From positions 1-33,031 of the forward strand of contig MNFJ01000045.1 of the NCBI GenBank assembly GCA_001918155.1: DNA of 33,031 nt, read 5' to 3'. This stretch comes from Deltaproteobacteria bacterium 13_1_40CM_4_68_19. Its GTDB lineage: Bacteria; Myxococcota; Myxococcia; Myxococcales; 40CM-4-68-19. Position numbers and translations under genes: made by a program. Shown piece by piece: positions 18,313 to 24,830 of the stretch (position 1 is the first letter of the stretch; each line of letters starts with the position of its first letter). The notes under the pieces are model-generated. The model had not been told where the DNA came from. It was given only the letters and a program-made list of their open reading frames with translations, and made no database searches.

Positions 18313-19422
18313 ATGTTCCGGAGGTTGGCACAGGCCGCGATCGTTCTCGCCGCCCTGGCGCTCCTGGCGTTTACCTGGCACTGCGACGAGGCCTGGTTCG
18401 ACAAGCACGTCTTTCTGCCCCAGCAGTTTTTCATCCCGGCGAGCCGCGGCATCGTCTTCTGGTCTCGCACCATGGCGGCCGTTTCGGCCTCGCTCCTGTT
18501 GCTTTTGGTTCCCTTCTTGCCGCGCGGCGCTTCGGCGCGCCGCCTGCTGGTGGCCGTGCTGCTGACCCTGCCCGCCGCAGAAGGCCTGCTTCGATGGCGC
18601 ATGGACCGGCTGATCCGCCCTGACCTGCTCACGGCGATGGACGCGCTCACCGCCTCGCACCCGCGGTACGGCATCACTCTTGCCGCCTCCATCGATCGCG
18701 TTCAGCCCCTGTCGGGACGCCCGATCCGCTTCCGCACGGACGGCGAGGGCCGGCGGATCTCCGATGCCGCAGTCGATTCGGCATTGCCGTCGCTGGTCTT
18801 CATCGGCGAGTCCACGGTGGCGGGGTTCGGCCTGCAGTGGGAGGAGAGCTTTCCTGCGCTGCTCGGAGCGCGACTCCACCTCCAGGTGGTCAACCTCGCC
18901 AGCCCGGCCTATCGCGCGGATCAATCCTGGTTGCGGCTGAACGACGCGCTGCCGAGCCTCGAGCATCCCGTCGCGGTCGTCGGGATCTTCATGCCCGGCC
19001 TCATCGGCCGCAGCTTCGCCGGCCAGCGCCATCCGCGAGCGCGCCCATCGCCCTCGGGAGGGGTCGAGATCGTGCCGCCGGAGCCTCCGACCCTCTTGCA
19101 GCAGTCGGGCATGTACCGGCTCTGGCGTCACCTCTACTGGTCGGACGCAGAGGTCGACGAAGCGCTGCAATCGCTCGCGGCGGTCCTGCGCGACATGGCG
19201 GCTCTCGCCAATGCGCGCGGAGCGGCATGCATCTGCCTCGTCACCGGGCGGACCCCGCAGTGGATGCTGCGCGAGCTGTTCGAGGGGCCTGCGCTCGACT
19301 ACGTCGTCGTCGAGGTGCCGGAGAAGGAGTTGCTCGCCGAGGGCCACCCCGGTCCAGCAGGCAGCATCCGAGTCGCTGATGCGCTGGAGGCGCGCCTGCG
19401 CACAAGGATCGCAAACCAATGA
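18313..19422 (+). CDS. Membrane-anchored SGNH/GDSL hydrolase-like protein
   Basis: N-terminal TM segments; VFIGESTVAGFGLQWEESFPALL (GES block I); VVNLASPAYRADQSW; EGHPGPAGS near the C-terminus. Start trimmed to ATG 18313. Confidence 0.72.
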   Translation: MFRRLAQAAIVLAALALLAFTWHCDEAWFDKHVFLPQQFFIPASRGIVFWSRTMAAVSASLLLLLVPFLPRGASARRLLVAVLLTLPAAEGLLRWRMDRLIRPDLLTAMDALTASHPRYGITLAASIDRVQPLSGRPIRFRTDGEGRRISDAAVDSALPSLVFIGESTVAGFGLQWEESFPALLGARLHLQVVNLASPAYRADQSWLRLNDALPSLEHPVAVVGIFMPGLIGRSFAGQRHPRARPSPSGGVEIVPPEPPTLLQQSGMYRLWRHLYWSDAEVDEALQSLAAVLRDMAALANARGAACICLVTGRTPQWMLRELFEGPALDYVVVEVPEKELLAEGHPGPAGSIRVADALEARLRTRIANQ

Positions 19423-19476
19423 TGGGCGGCGCTCTGGAGTTGGCGTTATCTTGCGCCGACCCACCAAGGGGGAACG

Positions 19477-19674
19477 ATGCTCTTCCGCAAGCTCTTCCGG
19501 ATGCTCGTGCTCGGCGGCGCCGCCATCGGTGCAAACGCGGGCTGCTCCGCTGCGCACGGCCAGCCGGTGGCCGAGAAGAAGCAGGACGCCCGATCGGCAG
19601 CCGACGGCGGGACCGCCGCATCCCAGGGTTCCGACGCCAAAGCCGACGCCGGCTCCGGGGTCGAGGGCTGGTGA
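19477..19674 (+). CDS. Small secreted protein or lipoprotein
   Basis: AAGGGGGAACG SD; MLFRKLFRMLVLGGAAIGANAGCSAAHG, imperfect lipobox; GTGA overlap with the next gene. Confidence 0.55.
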   Translation: MLFRKLFRMLVLGGAAIGANAGCSAAHGQPVAEKKQDARSAADGGTAASQGSDAKADAGSGVEGW

Positions 19675-20369
19675 CGGGGACGCAGCGCCGCAAGGCGGCG
19701 GACGCGTGGGCCTTCCGTACCCGGGTCGAGCACGAAGCGGCTGCCAGGTTCAGCAGGCTGGCGACGGAGATCTCGCGCTTCGACCCGCTCTCGCCCGTGC
19801 CCGCGCTGATGCGGCGCGCGGCCGAGGACGAGCACCGGCATGCGACGCTGTGCGCCGGGCTCGCCGCCGCCTACGGCACTCCCGCCACCGCGTCCGCGAA
19901 CGAAGTGCCGATCGCGCCGCGGGCCCTGGGAGCGCGCGCAGCAGTCCTCTACGAAGTGGTCGCCGCCTGCTGCATCACGGAGACCGAGAGCGTCGCGACC
20001 CTGACCTCTCTGCTGGCGGAAGAGATCGACCCCGGCGTGGAGAAAGTGCTTCGGGCGATCGCCAGGGACGAGGTCGTTCACGGCAGGATGGGCTGGGCGC
20101 ACCTCGCGCGCGAGGCGGCCCGGTACGACGTCTCGTTTCTCTCCTCGTGGATTCCGGAGATGCTCTCCGGCTCGGTCGAGGAAACCCTCTTCTCCCATCT
20201 GGATGCGACCCCGGAGGATCGGGATCTGTTGCGCCACGGCGTCCTGCCGCCTTCGCAGAAGAGGACCATCTTCGCGCGCACGCTGGAGGAAGTCGTCGTG
20301 CCGGGGCTGGAGCAGTTCGGCATCGACGGCAGTCCGGCCCGCGCCTGGCTCTGCGCGCGTATCCGCTGA
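19671..20369 (+). CDS. Ferritin-like (putative di-iron) protein 1
   Basis: GTG start at 19671. Four-helix carboxylate/His pattern: VEHEAAARF, AAEDEHRHATL, ITETESVATL, ARDEVVHGRMGW. Confidence 0.78.
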   Translation: MTGTQRRKAADAWAFRTRVEHEAAARFSRLATEISRFDPLSPVPALMRRAAEDEHRHATLCAGLAAAYGTPATASANEVPIAPRALGARAAVLYEVVAACCITETESVATLTSLLAEEIDPGVEKVLRAIARDEVVHGRMGWAHLAREAARYDVSFLSSWIPEMLSGSVEETLFSHLDATPEDRDLLRHGVLPPSQKRTIFARTLEEVVVPGLEQFGIDGSPARAWLCARIR

Positions 20370-20450
20370 TCGATCGCAGGACGTCCGGCCAGGAGCAATC
20401 CTGTCCACAATCGGCGGCGCCGCACGACCGCTCGTGTTAGCGTCCGCCGC

Positions 20451-21188
20451 GTGCGTCCCGTCCCCTCCAGGCTCGACCGGATGCTCAAGCCGCTGCATCG
20501 CTGGATCTGGGCTGACGCCCGGCGCCGCGGACGCAAGTTGCTGCGGTTCGCGGAGACCGAGGCGGACGGCGGCCGCGATCTGGCGCGCGCCGCCGAGCTG
20601 ACGCGCGACGCGGTCTTGCGCCGGCTCTATTTCCGCCACGCCGGCGACGAGCAGCGGCATGCCGATCTGTTCGGGCGCCGCGCCCGCGAGCTGCTCGCAG
20701 TGCCATGCGGCGCTACCGCCTTCGAGGCGAACTGGCTTGCTCCCGGCGAACGCGGGCTCGATGACCTGCGGGTGGAGGAGGAAGCCGATGAGACGCTCCT
20801 CGCATTCCTGCATCTCTCCGAGCGCGCGGCGGCAGGCCGCTTCGCGGCCTATGCGGAGGTGCTGGAGGCCGATCCACAGACCCGAGCGCTCTTCGCCCGC
20901 ATTCTCGAAGACGAGGCGTTTCACATGACGTACACCCGCAAGCAACTGGCGCGGCTCTCTCCGCACAAGCAGGGCCTTCGTCTCTGGCAAGCGCGCGCAG
21001 CCAGGCTCTGGAGCGCATATCTGCGCCTCGCGGCGAAGGTCGCCGCAATGCTCGGTCACCTCTTCCTGCTGCTGCAGTACTTCCTGCTCCTGCCCCCGTT
21101 CGCAGTGCTCGCCAAGCGCGCCGCGCGGTCCGAGCCACAGGGCTTCGCCGCGGCGCGCCGTCCGACGCCCATGAAGAGCCAGTACTGA
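20451..21188 (+). CDS. Ferritin-like (putative di-iron) protein 2 with C-terminal hydrophobic tail
   Basis: RFAETEADGG, FRHAGDEQRHADLF, LHLSERAAAGRF, ILEDEAFHMTYT; then MLGHLFLLLQYFLLLPPFAVLAKRAARSEP. Confidence 0.78.
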   Translation: MRPVPSRLDRMLKPLHRWIWADARRRGRKLLRFAETEADGGRDLARAAELTRDAVLRRLYFRHAGDEQRHADLFGRRARELLAVPCGATAFEANWLAPGERGLDDLRVEEEADETLLAFLHLSERAAAGRFAAYAEVLEADPQTRALFARILEDEAFHMTYTRKQLARLSPHKQGLRLWQARAARLWSAYLRLAAKVAAMLGHLFLLLQYFLLLPPFAVLAKRAARSEPQGFAAARRPTPMKSQY

Positions 21189-22951
21189 TGCGCATCCTCG
21201 GCATCTCCGCGCACTACCACGACTCGGCGGCCGCGCTGCTGGTCGACGGCGCGCCGATCTGCGCGGTGCAGGAAGAGCGCCTCTCGCGCCGCAAGAACGA
21301 CCCCGCGTTCCCGCTCTGCGCCATCGAATGCTGCCTCGAGCAGGCGCGCATCGAGCCCGAGCAGCTCGATGCAGTGGTCTTCTACGAAAAGCCGATGCTC
21401 AAGTTCGATCGGATCCTGACGATGGCCCTGCGCGGGTTCCCCCGCACCTGGCGCAGCTTTCCGCGCGCGATGCAGAACTCGCTGGGCGGCAAGCTCTGGA
21501 TCAAGGGGATCATCGCCTCGCGGCTCGGCGTCCGAGCGGAACGGATCCTGTTCTGCGAGCACCATCAATCCCATGCCGCGGCCGCGTTCCTCACCGCTCC
21601 GGTGCAGCGAGCCGCCATCCTCACCGCCGACGGCGTCGGCGAGTGGGCGACGCTGACCCTCGGCCAAGGTGAAATCGACGGCCGGGGACAGGCGCGACTG
21701 GAGATCGCGCGCGAGCTGCGCTTTCCGCACTCGCTCGGGATGCTCTACTCGACGTTCACCGCCTACCTCGGCTTCCCGGTGAACGAGGGCGAGTACAAGA
21801 TGATGGGCCTCGCCGCGTACGGCCGACCGGCATACGAGGAGCTGCTCTGGCGCATCGTGCGCCGCACTGCGGACGGCGGGATCGCGCTCGATCTCTCGTA
21901 CTTCGACTTCCACGAGGGCGCCCGGCAGAGCTGGTCGCGCAAGCTCGTCGCCGAGCTGGGACCTCCACGCCATGCCTGGCAGGGCATCGACCCGTCGACG
22001 GCGGAGGGCCAGCGCTACGCCGATATCGCCGCGAGCGTGCAGCGGGTACTGGAGGAGATCCTCGTCGACCTCGCCCGGCGCCTGCAGCGCGAGACCGGCC
22101 TCGAGGATCTCTGCCTCGGCGGCGGCGTCGCCCTGAACGGCGTCGCCAACGCGCGAATCCTGCGCGAATCCGGATTCAACAATCTCTACGTCCCACCCGC
22201 GCCGGGCGATGCCGGATGCGCCTTGGGCGCGGCGCTCTACGCCGACCGGATCCATTTCGGGCGTCCGCACGTCACGCTCCCCGATCATCCTTATTGGGGA
22301 CCGGTGGTGGACGACGGTGAGCTGGCGCGCATCGCCGCCGAGGACGGCCTGGAGGCGCAGCGTCTCAGCGAGCCGCAGCTGCTGCGGCGGGTCGCCGCAG
22401 AGCTCGCGCAGGGCCGGATCGTGGGGTGGATGCAGGGGGCCTGCGAGCTGGGGCCGCGCGCGCTCGGCAACCGGAGCATCCTTGCGGCTCCGCACGAGCC
22501 CGCGATGCGCGAGCGGCTCAACCGCTCCATCAAGTACCGCGAGGAATTTCGTCCATTCGCCCCGGCCGTCCCGATCGACCAGGCGGATCGTTATTTCGAG
22601 GTTCCGCCTGGGGGGCTGCGGCTGGGGCGCTACATGTCCGGCGTCTTTGCCGTGCGGCCGCAATGGCGCGAGAAGCTCGCGGCGATCACGCACGTGGACG
22701 GCACCGCGCGTCTGCAGGCCGTCGATCGCGCGATGGCGCCGCGCTTCCATGCGCTGCTCGAGGCATACGGCGAGCGGACCGGCATTCCCGTCCTGCTGAA
22801 CACCAGCTTCAACCTGTCCGGCGAACCCATCGTCAATCGAGCCGTCGAAGGCTACTCCACGTTCCGCCGGAGCGGCATCGATCTCCTGGTCGCCGGAGAT
22901 GCCCTGGTGTCCAAACGTCGCGCCGCGGAAGCGCTTCCGGAGGTCGCATGA
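21188..22951 (+). CDS. NodU/CmcH-type carbamoyltransferase
   Basis: MRILGISAHYHDSAAALLVDG, VQEERLSRRKNDPAFP, EHHQSHAAAAF, LCLGGGVALNGVAN, GACELGPRALGNRSILA, NTSFNLSGEPIV. Shares 1 bp with the upstream gene. Confidence 0.95.
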   Translation: MRILGISAHYHDSAAALLVDGAPICAVQEERLSRRKNDPAFPLCAIECCLEQARIEPEQLDAVVFYEKPMLKFDRILTMALRGFPRTWRSFPRAMQNSLGGKLWIKGIIASRLGVRAERILFCEHHQSHAAAAFLTAPVQRAAILTADGVGEWATLTLGQGEIDGRGQARLEIARELRFPHSLGMLYSTFTAYLGFPVNEGEYKMMGLAAYGRPAYEELLWRIVRRTADGGIALDLSYFDFHEGARQSWSRKLVAELGPPRHAWQGIDPSTAEGQRYADIAASVQRVLEEILVDLARRLQRETGLEDLCLGGGVALNGVANARILRESGFNNLYVPPAPGDAGCALGAALYADRIHFGRPHVTLPDHPYWGPVVDDGELARIAAEDGLEAQRLSEPQLLRRVAAELAQGRIVGWMQGACELGPRALGNRSILAAPHEPAMRERLNRSIKYREEFRPFAPAVPIDQADRYFEVPPGGLRLGRYMSGVFAVRPQWREKLAAITHVDGTARLQAVDRAMAPRFHALLEAYGERTGIPVLLNTSFNLSGEPIVNRAVEGYSTFRRSGIDLLVAGDALVSKRRAAEALPEVA

Positions 22952-23160
22952 TTCGCCGTCGGAGCAGGCTGGCGCGAACCTGGCTCATGCTTGCGAACGC
23001 GGCGCCGACCATCGTCGATGGAGCGCGTGGCTTGTGGCGCAGCGGTTCCGGCCGCAAGTGGCTCACGCCGCTGCTCGTCTTCCTCTGCGCGACGGGATTG
23101 ATCCTGATCGTCAGCGCCACGGTGGAGGCGCTGGCCCCGTTCCTCTATGCCATCTTTTGA
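22948..23160 (+). CDS. DUF5989-like small membrane protein
   Basis: 70 aa; GRKWLTPLLVFLCATGLILIVSATVEALAPFLYAIF. ATGA overlap with the carbamoyltransferase stop. Confidence 0.82.
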   Translation: MIRRRSRLARTWLMLANAAPTIVDGARGLWRSGSGRKWLTPLLVFLCATGLILIVSATVEALAPFLYAIF

Positions 23161-24100
23161 CGATCTCCTCGCCTGCCCGCGCTGCGGCGGCCTGCTGCGG
23201 GCGCTGCGCTGCGAGGCGTGTCCCGCGCAATATGGCGCGCCCGGCGGGATCCCGGATCTCCGGCTGCCCGCCGACGCACGCACGGAGCAGGTTCGCGGCT
23301 TCTACATGGCGGCGCCGTTCCCGGGCTACGCGCCGGAAGAGACCTATTGCGGTCTACGGGCTCGCGCCTCGCGAAGCCCGTTTGCGCGCAGCCTCGACGC
23401 GGCGATTCCCGGAGACGGCACCGTGCTGGAGATGGGCTGCGGCACCGGGCAGCTCAGCCTGTTCCTCGCGAGCGCGGACCGCGTGGTGGTGGGCGCCGAT
23501 CTGAGCCGCGCGTCGCTGGAGCTCGCCCGAGGCGCGGCGGAGCGATTCGGCGTCGGCGGCGCGCGATTCGTGGAGACCGACGTTCGCGCTCCCGGGCTGC
23601 GCAGGGAGGGTTTCGACGTCGTGATCTGCAACGGCGTGCTGCACCACACACCCGATCCCCGCGCCTCGTTCGCTGCGCTTTCACGGCTGGTGCGCCCGGG
23701 CGGCATCGTCGTCGTCGGCGTCTACAATGCGGTGGCGCGGATGCCGGTGCGCGCGCGGAGGTTGGTCGCGCGCCTGAGCGGTTATCGCTGGATTCCCGGC
23801 GACCCGGTGCTCCGCGAACGGCAAAGCGAGCCAGGGCGGCGCGAGGCGTGGGTTCGCGATCAATACCAGCACGTCGAGGAGCACCGGCACACGATCGGCG
23901 AGGTGCGCGCCTGGTTCCGGGACGCGGGGCTCACCTGGGTGCGCGCGTATCCGAGCACGCTGCTCGGCGGAGAAGCGAACGAGATGTTCGCGCAGGAGGA
24001 CGACTGGGGCCTCGAGCGGGCACTGGCGCAAATCGTGTGGATGCGGACCCTGGGACGTGAAGGGGGAGTGTTCGCCGCCGTAGGGGCGAAACCCTGCTGA
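23147..24100 (+). CDS. Zn-ribbon/Trm112-like SAM-dependent methyltransferase
   Basis: CPRCGG...RCEAC zinc ribbon; VLEMGCGTGQLSLFLA; GVLHHTPDPRASF. Overlaps the DUF5989 gene by 14 bp. Confidence 0.9.
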   Translation: MPSFDDLLACPRCGGLLRALRCEACPAQYGAPGGIPDLRLPADARTEQVRGFYMAAPFPGYAPEETYCGLRARASRSPFARSLDAAIPGDGTVLEMGCGTGQLSLFLASADRVVVGADLSRASLELARGAAERFGVGGARFVETDVRAPGLRREGFDVVICNGVLHHTPDPRASFAALSRLVRPGGIVVVGVYNAVARMPVRARRLVARLSGYRWIPGDPVLRERQSEPGRREAWVRDQYQHVEEHRHTIGEVRAWFRDAGLTWVRAYPSTLLGGEANEMFAQEDDWGLERALAQIVWMRTLGREGGVFAAVGAKPC

Positions 24101-24176
24101 TTGAGTGCTGCCGCTGGTGCATGGATTCTCCGGAGGCTTTCCGAGGGCGATCTGCGGAAGGCAGGATGCGTCGCGA

Positions 24177-24830
24177 CTACCGCGATCCCGCGGACCTGCT
24201 GGCCAGGCTCGACGAATCGCCGATCGTCCGCTGAGCCCAGCGCGCGAACGTTCGCGCCAGCTCGGCGAGCACCTCCTCATCCGTGCGGCCGCTGCCCTTG
24301 CGCACGTGGAACGAATGGTCCGCGTCGTCGACGACGTGGAGCGTCGCACTGGCCAGCCCATCGATCACCGAGCGCAGCAGCGCCAGATCTGCGAGGTCGT
24401 CGCGCGTCCCTTGCAGAAAGAGCATCGGGACTCGAACGTTCGCCAGGTGTTCCGCCCGCTCGACGCCGGGCTTGCCCGCCGGATGCAGGGGAAATCCGAC
24501 GAAGGAAAGGCCCAGCACTCCCGCGAGCGGCGCGAGCGACTGCGCCTGCGAGGTCATTCGACCTCCCATCGACTTGCCACCGGCGAACAGCGGCAGCCGT
24601 TCCCTCGCCCCGACCGCGACCGCTTCGCGGATGCTCTCATGGAGAACCGGCGGCCGATCGATGCGACGTTTCCCCTGCTCCATGTAGGGGAACTCGTACC
24701 GGAGCGTCGCGACGCCCTCGGCGGCGAGCGCGCCGGACAGCTTCTCCATGAACGGATGGCGCATGCCGGCGCCGGCGCCATGCGCGAGGACGTAGAGGCA
24801 CCAGGACTCCTCTGGCCGTCGCAGGATCAC
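24177..24830 (-). CDS. Alpha/beta hydrolase (KANL3/TEX30-like, dienelactone hydrolase fold)
   Basis: YVLAHGAGAGMRHPFME; FAGGKSMGGRMTSQ; LQGTRDDLADL; DDADHSFHV. GTG start overlaps the ligD stop (GTGA). Confidence 0.86.
   Translation of the reverse strand: MILRRPEESWCLYVLAHGAGAGMRHPFMEKLSGALAAEGVATLRYEFPYMEQGKRRIDRPPVLHESIREAVAVGARERLPLFAGGKSMGGRMTSQAQSLAPLAGVLGLSFVGFPLHPAGKPGVERAEHLANVRVPMLFLQGTRDDLADLALLRSVIDGLASATLHVVDDADHSFHVRKGSGRTDEEVLAELARTFARWAQRTIGDSSSLASRSAGSR

Noticed and set aside
17875-19557. 560-aa minus-strand ORF
   Set aside because: Antisense to the SGNH-like gene and Arg/Gln-rich; the part near 18158 is better explained by the small lipoprotein in another frame.
19446-22750. 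Large minus-strand ORFs (537 and 564 aa) antisense to the ferritin-like and carbamoyltransferase genes
   Set aside because: Shadow ORFs with biased composition; plus-strand genes have strong motifs and coupled start/stop codons.
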